This document shows positions 1-8,660 of a stretch of 39,452 nt of DNA, piece by piece. A program made the translations under genes and the position numbers. Source of the stretch: Magnetococcales bacterium (GTDB lineage: Bacteria > Pseudomonadota > Magnetococcia > Magnetococcales > Magnetaquicoccaceae); assembly GCA_015231915.1 (NCBI GenBank), contig JADGAR010000033.1:1-39452 (forward strand), read 5' to 3'. The notes beneath the pieces were generated by a model. That model saw only the letters and a program-made list of their open reading frames with translations, searched no databases and was not told the origin of the DNA. Position 1 is the stretch's first letter. Every line of letters begins with the position of its first letter.

Positions 1-46
1 CCAAGGGCTTCGCCCTTGGATCCCACCAGGGGGATAATCCCCCTGG
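1..46. repeat. two adjacent perfect hairpins
   Basis: Positions 1-19 are a perfect inverted repeat with 8-bp arms around TTC. Positions 26-46 are a second one with 9-bp arms around TAA. They lie just past the stop codon of the (-) strand kinase gene, so they could terminate its transcript, but no T-run follows. Paired GC-rich hairpins like this are typical of dispersed intergenic repeat families. Whether it is repeated elsewhere in the genome cannot be seen in this window. Confidence 0.6.
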
Positions 47-64
47 ACCCGTAATGGTATCGAT

Positions 65-1855
65 TCAATCGGCCAACAACACCACCCGAAATCCGATATC
101 GTCCTTGCCGATGTCAGGATAACTCCCGCCACGATAGGCCGCCCGCACCAACGCGGGGGGCGAACGCCACGAACCGCCCCGCTTGATCCGATAGCCGATG
201 GCACCCTGGTTGACCGGATTTTTCCGTGCCTCAGCATGGGTTTGATAGAAATTCTCCGAGTAGAGGTCCTCGCACCACTCCCAGACATTGCCGTGCATGT
301 CGTGCAGGCCGTAATGATTGGCAGGGAACATGCCGCTGGGAGTCGTGCCTTTGCGATAGACCCCGGATGGGCAGGGACCGAAAGGTTCGCTGCCATCGAA
401 ATTGGCCAGATCGGTGGTGATGGTCTTGCCGAAATGATAGGGCGCACTCCCGCCGCCGTGACAGGCATACTCCCACTGGGCCTCCGAGGGGAGCACGAAG
501 GGCAGACCGGTGCGTTCCGTGAGCCAGGCAAGAAACGCCTTGGCGTCGAACCAACTGATGTGTACCGCCGGATGGCTCTCCTCCTGGGGGAAACGGGTCT
601 TGCTCCAGCAGGTCCAACCGACACTCTTTTTCAGGCGGGCATTGGCGCGCACCGCGAACTGACGCCGTTCCATGTCGGTCTGATACAGGGTCTCCGCGAC
701 GAAAAGGGCGAACTGACCCCTGGTCACCGGAAAACGACCGATCCAGAAGGAGTCCAGGGCCACCCGGCGGCGGGGGAGTTCACGGCCATACCAGCGCTGG
801 AATGTGGGCTGGTCATTGAGTTGCGTCAACAGGGCGTTCTCCTCCGGGGATTGCCCCATGAGAAAGTGGCCGGCAGGAACGCGGACGAACGTCATGTCGG
901 TCAAGGGTTCCCGCCATGTGGTGGGGCGGGGTCCTTTGACGGGTCTGGTTGGCGGAGGCGTCCAGGAGAGGGCATTGCGGTGCCGGCGGTACGCCATGGC
1001 CTCTTCCTGGAGCGCCTGGATCAATTCCTCCAGGGTGGCGAAGCGCTCCTGGCGGCTTTCCGCCAGACAACGTTCGATGATGGCCACGCATCCCGGCATG
1101 TCGACCCGGTTGGCCTCCGTCCAGCGCGCGCCGCCCTGTTCGCGCAGCGGTCCAAGGATCGGTTGCAGATAATCGTATGCGTCCACCGGCCATCTCCCCT
1201 CCAGGATGAAAAAGCCGATCAGGCCGAAGGAGAAGATCAAAACCGGTTCGTCGATGATGGTGAGGCTTTTGTCGTGAATCTCCGGGGCCATGTAGAAATC
1301 GGTGGTGATCACCCGGTAGAGATCGGCCAGGCGGGCCTCGCATACCCCGCCCAGGTCGATCAGGGCCAGGGCCAGCGAACCTTCGCCGCGAGAGGCCACC
1401 ATGACGTTTTCCAGTTTCAGGTCGGTCACGATCAGACCGGTATCCGCATGCAGACGGTGGAGCAGTCGCGCCAGATGGATCAGCAGCGTGCGCTTGCGTT
1501 CCGGGGTATGCAACCCCTCCTTGACGAGACGCTTGACGCAGTCGTAAAGGTCCATGGGCCAATAGTCCATGTAGATCAGGCCGTACTTGCCGTGCTGGAA
1601 GAACTGGCGGACACGCACCAGACTGGCATGGTTGAGCCGGTCCCAGTTGTGGGTCAACTGATGCCACTCCTGATTTTCGTCCGGGTCATCCGGCAACAGG
1701 ACGATCTTGACCGCCACCCGGTTCCAGTCGTCTTCCAGCAGGAATACCTGCCCGAAGCTGCCGTTGCCCAAATGACGCACCATGCGCAGGCCGGGGGTGA
1801 GGTGGTGGATCAGAGAGATCGCCTCCTCCGGGGTGAGATCGAACTGGCGGGGCAT
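65..1855 (-). CDS. Ser/Thr protein kinase-like domain fused to FGE-sulfatase (C-type lectin fold) domain
   Basis: The N-terminal ~270 residues are a protein kinase-like domain. It has a glycine loop (GNGSFGQV), the VAVK lysine, a catalytic loop TDLKLENV in place of HRDLKxxN, DLGG in place of DFG, and an MAPE motif. The last ~260 residues are a formylglycine-generating-enzyme-like domain: VPAGHFLMG, LPSEAQWEYA, GNVWEWCED, RGGSW, and a terminal GFRVV. The paired cysteines that catalytic FGEs carry after RGGS are absent, so it is probably a binding fold and not an oxidase. I chose ATG 1855 (596 residues, AAAGGA about 11 nt upstream). The frame stays open to a TTG at 1918, which would give 617 residues. 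No signal peptide is seen, so it is probably cytoplasmic. It is divergent from the secretion operon. FGE-fold C-termini are also common targets of diversity-generating retroelements, but no reverse transcriptase is visible here. Confidence 0.85.
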   Translation of the reverse strand: MPRQFDLTPEEAISLIHHLTPGLRMVRHLGNGSFGQVFLLEDDWNRVAVKIVLLPDDPDENQEWHQLTHNWDRLNHASLVRVRQFFQHGKYGLIYMDYWPMDLYDCVKRLVKEGLHTPERKRTLLIHLARLLHRLHADTGLIVTDLKLENVMVASRGEGSLALALIDLGGVCEARLADLYRVITTDFYMAPEIHDKSLTIIDEPVLIFSFGLIGFFILEGRWPVDAYDYLQPILGPLREQGGARWTEANRVDMPGCVAIIERCLAESRQERFATLEELIQALQEEAMAYRRHRNALSWTPPPTRPVKGPRPTTWREPLTDMTFVRVPAGHFLMGQSPEENALLTQLNDQPTFQRWYGRELPRRRVALDSFWIGRFPVTRGQFALFVAETLYQTDMERRQFAVRANARLKKSVGWTCWSKTRFPQEESHPAVHISWFDAKAFLAWLTERTGLPFVLPSEAQWEYACHGGGSAPYHFGKTITTDLANFDGSEPFGPCPSGVYRKGTTPSGMFPANHYGLHDMHGNVWEWCEDLYSENFYQTHAEARKNPVNQGAIGYRIKRGGSWRSPPALVRAAYRGGSYPDIGKDDIGFRVVLLAD

Positions 1856-2058
1856 GGGCAAGGTGTCCTTTGTTGCGAATACCGGGTGAGACTGCGGGTT
1901 TGTTTCAATAATATCCAAATAAATTCAAAACGTCCAGATTGTTGATGGCGGATGGAAAAGCGCTTGCTAAACAGATTTTTCTATACCAAAATGTAGATGT
2001 ACGATTGTTATTTTGATATAAAATGCTGTCTATTCGTGTCTTGCGTAACTGGTGATCC

Positions 2059-3387
2059 ATGCAGCTCTTTCCCACCGTTCCGAATCCGAATCGCATCCGT
2101 CCCCTGGAGATCATGGGGAACGATCGCGAGGTGGCCTCGCCATTGCTGATCCGCGCCACCTGGAACCTCGTGGTATTGGCCTTTTTGCCGCTGATCGTCT
2201 GGGCAGCGCTCGCTCCCTTGCAGGAGGTGGCCCATGTTCCCGGCCAGGTATTGCCCGGCGGCGCGGTGCAGACCATCCAGCACCTGGAGGGGGGGGTCGT
2301 CGCGGAGGTCCTGGTGAAGGAGAACCAGTTCGTCCGCAAACAGGAGCCGCTGTTTCGCATGGATGATACCCAATTCAAGGCGGAACTGGAACAGTTGGAT
2401 GCCAGGGTCGCCGGATTGCAGGCGCGTGCCATCCGGGCCAGGGCAATCGGCAATGGGGGCCAGGAACCCGATTTTTCCGCCATTCCGGAGCGGTATCACC
2501 ATCTCGTGGCGGGCCAGATGCGGGTGTTTGCCGATCAGCGGCGCTCCATGGAACAGGGCCGGTTGGTCATCCAGGCGCAGATCGCGCAGCGCGAGGTGGA
2601 ACGCAACTCCCTGCACAATGCCCTGGCCACCGCCCGCAAACAGGTGACCCTGACCGCCAGCATGCTGGAGATCCGCCGCAATCTGCTGGAACAGAAGGCG
2701 CTCTCGCGCATCGTCTATCTGGAAACCCTCAAGGCCAACGAAACCGCACAGGGGGAGGTGAAACGTCTGCTCCAGCAAATCGAGAACATCGGCGGGGCGC
2801 TCAAGGAGGCCAACAGCCGTCTGGAACAGTTGGCCTCCGAGGCCATGCGGCAGGCCAACGACGAACTCTCCTCCGTGACCAACGAGCTGGCCTTGCTCCA
2901 GGAGCAGCGCGTGGCCCTGGAGGATCGGGTGCGGCGTGGCGCGATCCTCGCGCCGGTGAGCGGGATCGTGCAGGAGGTCAATATCGGCGCAAAGGTCATT
3001 CCGGCTGGCGGGGTATTGGCCAAGATCGTCTCCCTGGAGGATCCGCTGCAGGTGGAGATCCACATCTCTCCCAGGGATGTGGGGCGCATCCGTGAGAATG
3101 CGGAGGTGGTGATCAAATTCAGCAGTTATCCGTTCATCTTTTTTGGTCGCATGTCAGGCACCCTGGTCTCGATCTCCCCCAGCACGCTCCTCGACGAAAA
3201 GCAGAGCGCCTATTACAAGGGAGTGGTGAGGCTGGAAAGGAATTTCATGGGCGCTCATGAGGGGGAACAGCCCATCCTGCCCGGCATGCTGGCCCAGGTG
3301 GATATCGCGCTGGACGAGCGGAAAGTCTATGAAATCCTGTGGCAGCCGGTATCCGATACCCTGCGGGATGCCTTCAAGGAGCACTGA
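2059..3387 (+). CDS. HlyD-family periplasmic adaptor of type I secretion system (first copy)
   Basis: This is a membrane-fusion (adaptor) protein linking an inner-membrane ABC exporter to a TolC-type outer-membrane channel. After a short cytoplasmic N-terminus (DREVASPLLIRATW) comes one transmembrane helix at about residues 34-52. A lipoyl/barrel half-motif follows (VPGQVLPGG, QTIQHLEGGVV), then a long alpha-helical coiled-coil hairpin (~120-300), the second lipoyl half (APVSGIVQEVN), and a beta-barrel C-terminus ending in the LPGMLAQVDI region. Its 442 residues match the family length. The start at 2059 has a weak GGTGA site; ATG 2114 is an alternative. It is separated by 4 nt from the ABC gene, so the two are surely co-transcribed. 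It shares the unusual segment EPDFSAIPE with the second adaptor at 7274, showing that the two are paralogues. Confidence 0.9.
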   Translation: MQLFPTVPNPNRIRPLEIMGNDREVASPLLIRATWNLVVLAFLPLIVWAALAPLQEVAHVPGQVLPGGAVQTIQHLEGGVVAEVLVKENQFVRKQEPLFRMDDTQFKAELEQLDARVAGLQARAIRARAIGNGGQEPDFSAIPERYHHLVAGQMRVFADQRRSMEQGRLVIQAQIAQREVERNSLHNALATARKQVTLTASMLEIRRNLLEQKALSRIVYLETLKANETAQGEVKRLLQQIENIGGALKEANSRLEQLASEAMRQANDELSSVTNELALLQEQRVALEDRVRRGAILAPVSGIVQEVNIGAKVIPAGGVLAKIVSLEDPLQVEIHISPRDVGRIRENAEVVIKFSSYPFIFFGRMSGTLVSISPSTLLDEKQSAYYKGVVRLERNFMGAHEGEQPILPGMLAQVDIALDERKVYEILWQPVSDTLRDAFKEH

Positions 3388-3391
3388 AGCG

Positions 3392-6300
3392 ATGCGAGAC
3401 GTGATACCGGAAGGCGTGGGCAGAATCGGCACCCTGTTTGTGCTGGGGTTGACCTCGCTGCTCAACAATCTGCTGGGACTGATGGTCCCATTGCTCATGA
3501 TGCAGGTCTTCAATCGCATCATTCCCAATCAATCCATCAACACCCTGACGATGCTGGTGGTGGCGGTGCTGGTGGCTTTGCTGGTGGAAAGCGCGCTGCA
3601 GACGCTGCGCGCCCACATCGTCGGCTGGGTGGGGGCGCGCTACGTCCACAAGGGCAGTTGCGTCATGCTGCGTCATCTGTTGTTCGCCGAGCCGCGCGCG
3701 TTCGAACGGGTGGATGGGGCGAAGTATCTCGAACAGATGAACGCCATCCATCTGATCGGCGATCTCTATTCCGGACAGACATTGCTGGCGTTGTTCGATC
3801 TGCCGTTTCTGTTATTGTTTTTGTACATGATTTATCTGCTTGGTGGAATGTTGATTCTGGTTCCCCTGGCCGTATTGCTGCTCGTCGCCCTGTTTTCCAC
3901 CGCAATGGGCGCGCAACTCCGCAAGACCCTGAACATCGACATGGAACTGACGCAGCGCCGTTTCAGTTTCATCACCGAGACCTTGAGCCGCATCCATTCG
4001 GTGAAGGCGTTGTCCATGGAGGCCCTCATGCTGCGTCGCTACGAGATGCTGCAACTGGGGAATCTGCGCCAGACCCACGACATCCTCTTTAATGGCGGCA
4101 TCGTGCCGATCTTCTCGTCATTCGTCAGCCAGGTCAACACGGCCTGCGTCGTCGGGCTGGGTTCGTTCCTGGTGATCGGTGGCGAGATGACCACGGGTGG
4201 CCTGGCGGCCTGCACCATGCTGGCGGGCCGCAGCCTGCAGCCTCTGCAAACCCTGGTGCGGGGTTGGACCCGGCTGCAGGCGATCCGTCTGGCCAAACAG
4301 CAGGTGCGAGAGATCCTCGCCCTGCCACAGCGCCCGCAACTCGCGGCCAACACGGCAACAACCACCATTGTCGGTGCGCTGGAACTCCGCAACGTCACCT
4401 GCCGGTTCGACGAACGGACCACGGTACTCGACGGTCTCTCCCTGGAGGTCATGGCCGGGGAGTGCATCGGTCTGATCGGTCGCAGCGGCGACGGCAAGAC
4501 CACGTTGTTGAAACTCATTTCCGGTGCGATCCAGCCCCAGTCGGGGAGCGTGCTGGTGGATGGCCTGAACCGCAACGCCCTGCCGGAACACCTGCACGCG
4601 GCGATCGGCTATATCCCGCAGGTGGGGGTGTTGTTCAATGCGACCCTGCTGGACAATCTGACCATGTTCGATGAATCCAGAGTCGAAATCGCCTTGCAGA
4701 TCGCCGCCAAACTGGGGCTGGATGCCATCGTGGCGCGCATGCCCAAGGGGTATCAGACTCCGATCGGCGAGGGGGTGTCGGACATCCTGCCCGCCGGGGT
4801 GATCCAGCGCATCGCCATGATTCGCATTCTGGCCATGCAGCCGAAAATCCTCCTGTTCGACGAGGCCAACACCGCCATCGACTCGGCGGGGGACATCCTG
4901 TTGCGCAACTATCTCGCGGAGTTGAAAGGGCAGGTGACGGTTCTGCTGGTCTCCGAGCGTCCTTCCCTGTTGCGCATCGCGGATCGCTGTTACCAGTTTC
5001 GGGATGGCGCCCTGGCGCCCCTGGCCAATTTCATGGATGCCTTGACCCCGCCACCCACCGAATCCGTCCTGCCTGCGAACGGGAGCGAAGCCCCCGCCGT
5101 CCTGGCCACGGAGTATCGCATGCCATCCGGCGGCGATCCGGTGAACTGGCATGGTTATCTGGCGCAACTGCCGGGAAAAAACGGTTTCAGCGTCTGCCTG
5201 GGCGCCTTGCTGGAAGGGTTGCACTGGCATGGCACCGGACGGCAACTGGCGGAGGCCATCCCCCACCTGTTGGGCGCGCTCGATCTGACCGCCCTCTGCA
5301 ACATCATGGCCAATCTGAATTTTTCCCACAAGATGGAGGAAGGGTCCATCAGAGAGGTGGATTCGCGGCTCGCGCCATTCTTGTTCGTCTTCGGCAACGG
5401 TCGTCCCGTGGTGGTCCTGGAAAAAAGCGACAACGGGGAAATGGATGTCGTGGATGGCACAACCGGCCAACGGCAGCGGGAACGTCTGCGGGGGCGGGGG
5501 GTCGCCTTTTTCTTCGCGCCCGTCCAGCCAGCCACGCCGAACCGGGGTCGGACCTGGGTGCGGACGCAACTCGAGCGATTTCGTTCCCTGGTCTGGAACA
5601 TCATGGGGATCACCATCATCGGCAACCTGATGTCCACGGCCATGCCGGTCTATGTGATGGTGGTCTATGACCGGGTCATCCCGACCGGTTCGTTTTCCAC
5701 CGGCGTCGTGATGCTGATCGGTACCTTGCTGGCCCTGACCATCGACGCCATCCTGCGGGTGCGGCGTCTGCGGATCCTGGCGTATATCGGCACCAAGCTG
5801 GAGTGCTCCCTGAGCGCGACCATCCTCAACCAGATCATGGGCATGCCGGCCAGTCTGACCGAACAGGTCTCCGCCGGCAATCAGATTTCCCGCATCCGCT
5901 CCCTGGAGGTGGTGCGGGAGGTCCTCACCGGGCCTTTGGCCATCCTGTTCTACGACATTCCCACCACGATCCTCTTTTTGATCGTTTTGGGTTTCGTCAG
6001 CCCGAACGTCATCGCCCTGCTGATGTTGTTGATTCTGGCCATGGTGATCCTGGGCAGCATCCTGATGCCCGTGGTCCGCCAACGTTCCAGCGTGGCATCC
6101 CACTTCAGTTCCCAGATGCAGGCCTTCCTCACCGAGGCCCTGGGGCGCATCCAGACCATCCAGAACACCCATGCGGAGGAGACCTGGTACAAACGGTTCC
6201 GCGATCTCTCCGGCAAGGCGACCCTGGCCAACTTCCGGCTGATCATGATCTCCAGCCACTTCTCCACGCTCTCCCGCATCCTGACACTGGCGGCTGGGGT

Positions 6301-7243
6301 GGGGGTGATGAGCGAAACCGCCCGTTCCGTGCTCTCCTCCGACATCGATCGCACCGGTGCGGTGATCGCCTCGATGCTCTTGACCTGGCGTATTCTGGCG
6401 CCATTGCAGACCTTTTTTCTGGGGATTTCCAAAATCGCCGGGGTGGTCAGCAGCGTCACCCAGCTCAACCGGTTGATGGAACTGCCGGTCGAGCGCGGGT
6501 ATGGGGTGATCCCGATCGCCCGCAAGCAGTTCAAGGGCGAGATCGCCTTCGCGCGGGTTTCGTTCCGCTACACCAGCGACAGCGAGCCGGCCCTGGTGGG
6601 GGTCAGCTTCCGCGTGGCGCCCGGTCAGGTGGTGGCGGTCATCGGCGCCAACGGATCCGGCAAATCGACCCTCATCAAGATGATCCTCGGCCTCTATGAC
6701 CCCCAGGCCGGCAGCGTCCTCATCGACAACAACGACATCCGCCAGACCAATGCCCTGCAACTGAGGCATGCCATCGGTTACCTGCCGCAAACCTGCGACA
6801 TCTTTTTCGGCACGGTGGCGCAGAATCTGCGCCTGGTCTGTCCGGACGCCAGCGATGCGGAACTCGAGGCCGCCACGGCCCAGGCCGGGCTGCTGGAGGA
6901 GATCCGCCAGTTGCCCGAAGGGTTCAGGACCCGTTTGAGCGACAGCCGCAACGAGCTGCTGTCCGCCGGTTTCAAGCAGCGGCTCTCCCTGGCGCGCGCC
7001 CTGCTGAAGAACAGCTCGATCATGCTCTTCGACGAACCGGCCAACAACCTGGACGCCACCAGCGAGGCGCTCTTCCGGGAGGCAGTGGCGCGGTTGCGCG
7101 GCAATACGACCATCTTTATCGTCACCCATCGGCCCAGTCATATGAAAATGGCCGACTATGTCCTGTATCTGGACCGGGGTTATCTGCGGGCCGCCGGAAC
7201 GCCGCAAGAGATCGAGAAATTGCTGCCCAGGGGGTTTGTCTAG
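3392..7243 (+). CDS. tandem fused type I secretion ABC exporter (TMD-NBD-C39-like-TMD-NBD)
   Basis: One 1283-residue polypeptide contains two complete exporter halves. Half 1 has a membrane domain (~10-290) and NBD1, with Walker A GRSGDGKT near residue 363 and Walker B LLFDEAN near 488. A linker region (~583-710) resembles the degenerate C39 peptidase-like domain of RTX exporters: it has WHGYLAQLPGK, VVVLEK and FFFAPV, with no convincing catalytic Cys-His pair. Half 2 has a membrane domain (~735-1020) and NBD2, with GANGSGKS near 1085, LSAGFKQR near 1189, LFDEP near 1212 and THRPS. NBD1 looks impaired: its signature reads LPAGVIQR, and the switch histidine position reads SERPS. The start is ATG 3392, 4 nt after the upstream stop; an in-frame ATG upstream would overlap the adaptor gene. 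Exporters of this class normally work as homodimers of one half, so the fusion suggests a fixed asymmetric dimer. The substrate, probably a large repeat protein, is not in the window. Confidence 0.9.
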   Translation: MRDVIPEGVGRIGTLFVLGLTSLLNNLLGLMVPLLMMQVFNRIIPNQSINTLTMLVVAVLVALLVESALQTLRAHIVGWVGARYVHKGSCVMLRHLLFAEPRAFERVDGAKYLEQMNAIHLIGDLYSGQTLLALFDLPFLLLFLYMIYLLGGMLILVPLAVLLLVALFSTAMGAQLRKTLNIDMELTQRRFSFITETLSRIHSVKALSMEALMLRRYEMLQLGNLRQTHDILFNGGIVPIFSSFVSQVNTACVVGLGSFLVIGGEMTTGGLAACTMLAGRSLQPLQTLVRGWTRLQAIRLAKQQVREILALPQRPQLAANTATTTIVGALELRNVTCRFDERTTVLDGLSLEVMAGECIGLIGRSGDGKTTLLKLISGAIQPQSGSVLVDGLNRNALPEHLHAAIGYIPQVGVLFNATLLDNLTMFDESRVEIALQIAAKLGLDAIVARMPKGYQTPIGEGVSDILPAGVIQRIAMIRILAMQPKILLFDEANTAIDSAGDILLRNYLAELKGQVTVLLVSERPSLLRIADRCYQFRDGALAPLANFMDALTPPPTESVLPANGSEAPAVLATEYRMPSGGDPVNWHGYLAQLPGKNGFSVCLGALLEGLHWHGTGRQLAEAIPHLLGALDLTALCNIMANLNFSHKMEEGSIREVDSRLAPFLFVFGNGRPVVVLEKSDNGEMDVVDGTTGQRQRERLRGRGVAFFFAPVQPATPNRGRTWVRTQLERFRSLVWNIMGITIIGNLMSTAMPVYVMVVYDRVIPTGSFSTGVVMLIGTLLALTIDAILRVRRLRILAYIGTKLECSLSATILNQIMGMPASLTEQVSAGNQISRIRSLEVVREVLTGPLAILFYDIPTTILFLIVLGFVSPNVIALLMLLILAMVILGSILMPVVRQRSSVASHFSSQMQAFLTEALGRIQTIQNTHAEETWYKRFRDLSGKATLANFRLIMISSHFSTLSRILTLAAGVGVMSETARSVLSSDIDRTGAVIASMLLTWRILAPLQTFFLGISKIAGVVSSVTQLNRLMELPVERGYGVIPIARKQFKGEIAFARVSFRYTSDSEPALVGVSFRVAPGQVVAVIGANGSGKSTLIKMILGLYDPQAGSVLIDNNDIRQTNALQLRHAIGYLPQTCDIFFGTVAQNLRLVCPDASDAELEAATAQAGLLEEIRQLPEGFRTRLSDSRNELLSAGFKQRLSLARALLKNSSIMLFDEPANNLDATSEALFREAVARLRGNTTIFIVTHRPSHMKMADYVLYLDRGYLRAAGTPQEIEKLLPRGFV

Positions 7244-7273
7244 GCATTGTCTTCCCAGCGAGGCTGAGCGCGC

Positions 7274-8641
7274 ATGTTTCGAAACCGTTTTTCCCGACAT
7301 CTGACCGAGGCGCAGATCCTGGAGGAGAGTGGCATCTCCTGGTCGGTGAAATTGATTCTGACCGGAACCATCCTGTTCACGTTCCTGTTGCTGTGGTTGT
7401 CCGGCGTGGTGACCGTCAACGAGGCGGTCAAGGCCACCGGAGAGTTTCAGCCCGCCCACGGGGTTCAGCACATCATTCCCCCGGAGGGGGGCATCGTGAC
7501 CGAAATTCTGGTCACCAACGGGCAACACGTCGCAGCGGGCGCTTTGCTTTTGCGTCTGGGCAATGCCGCCACCGATGCCGAACAGCGCCAGGCCGAGGCC
7601 AATCTGTTCACCCTGCGGGCGCGTGCCATCCGCCAGGAGGCCTTTCTGAGTCGATCCGAACCCGATTTTTCTGCCATTCCGGAGAAGTTCGCCGGGGTGG
7701 TCCGCGAGCAGCGTGCCCTGCTCGCCACCCAGAACCAGGCGCGTCAGGACAGTCTCCAGGTGTTCGAGGAGCAGTTCAAGCAGAAACGTTCCGAGATCGA
7801 ACTGGCCACCCAGAATCTGCGCACCATGGAAAAAACCGTGCGGGTCAACGGGGACCTGCTGGCATTGCAGGAGAATCTGGGCCGGAAGCAACTGGTCTCC
7901 CGCATGTCGCAACTGGAGGCCGAACGTACCCATGTGGAAAGCCTGGGCAAGGCCACTACCCTGCGGGAGCAGATTCGTCAGAGCCAAGGCGCGCTGGAGG
8001 AGGTCCTGGCCAAACAACGGGCCTACGAGGAGGAGTTGCGCAAACAGGCGGGACAGGAACTGGGCATCATCCGCAACGACATCTCCCAGGCGGAGAGTCT
8101 CCTGGATCGGTTGTCCGACCGGACGCGCAATCTGGAGATCCGTTCTCCCATCAGGGGCACGGTGCAGGATTCGCGGGTGCGGATGGTCGGCGCGGTGTTC
8201 AGTTCCCGCGATCTTCTCATGGACATCGTCCCCGATGCGAGCGATCTGCAACTCGAATTGCAGATTCTCAACAAGGATATCGGTTATGTGCGGGTGGGGC
8301 AGAAGGTGGAGATTCAGGTTGGCAGTTACGATTTCAACCGTTTCGGCGGCATCACCGGCCAATTGGTTTCGTTGTCGCCGTTCACCCGGACGGACGCGGA
8401 GAAGAACATCGTCTACCAGGGGATCGTCAAACCGGATGCCACCCATGTGGGCGATCCGCGTGACGGGCGCGTGATTCTGCCCGGCATGAAGGCCAGGGGG
8501 GATATTGTTTCCGGGAGTCGTTCGCTGTTTGCCTATATTGTCAATCCGTTGACCCGACCGGATCGGAAGGGCACCAATCTGCAGGAGTTCGCTGCTGTCT
8601 GGTTGTCATTAAAGGCTTATGTTGTTTCATTGATCCCTTGA
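7274..8641 (+). CDS. HlyD-family periplasmic adaptor of type I secretion system (second copy)
   Basis: This is the second membrane-fusion protein of the secretion operon, 455 residues, starting 30 nt after the ABC gene. It has a cytoplasmic N-terminus, a transmembrane helix at about 24-44 (LILTGTILFTFLLLWL), a lipoyl half-site (TGEFQPAHGVQHIIPPEGG), a long coiled-coil region (~95-285), the returning half-site (IRSPIRGTVQD) and a barrel ending in LPGMKARGDI. It aligns by eye with the first adaptor and shares EPDFSAIPE, but differs throughout, so it is an old paralogue and not a recent duplicate. The last ~35 residues (LFAYIVNPLTRP and after) extend past the usual end. Two adaptors around one exporter gene is unusual and may mean a mixed adaptor ring. 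Confidence 0.88.
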   Translation: MFRNRFSRHLTEAQILEESGISWSVKLILTGTILFTFLLLWLSGVVTVNEAVKATGEFQPAHGVQHIIPPEGGIVTEILVTNGQHVAAGALLLRLGNAATDAEQRQAEANLFTLRARAIRQEAFLSRSEPDFSAIPEKFAGVVREQRALLATQNQARQDSLQVFEEQFKQKRSEIELATQNLRTMEKTVRVNGDLLALQENLGRKQLVSRMSQLEAERTHVESLGKATTLREQIRQSQGALEEVLAKQRAYEEELRKQAGQELGIIRNDISQAESLLDRLSDRTRNLEIRSPIRGTVQDSRVRMVGAVFSSRDLLMDIVPDASDLQLELQILNKDIGYVRVGQKVEIQVGSYDFNRFGGITGQLVSLSPFTRTDAEKNIVYQGIVKPDATHVGDPRDGRVILPGMKARGDIVSGSRSLFAYIVNPLTRPDRKGTNLQEFAAVWLSLKAYVVSLIP

Positions 8642-8660
8642 TTGGCCAAAAGGAGCGCCC

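Noticed and set aside
4118-8446. Very long open frame (about 1440 codons) on the (-) strand opposite the exporter genes
   Set aside because: A shadow of the GC-rich ABC and adaptor genes; its translation is His/Gln/Gly-rich with no domain.
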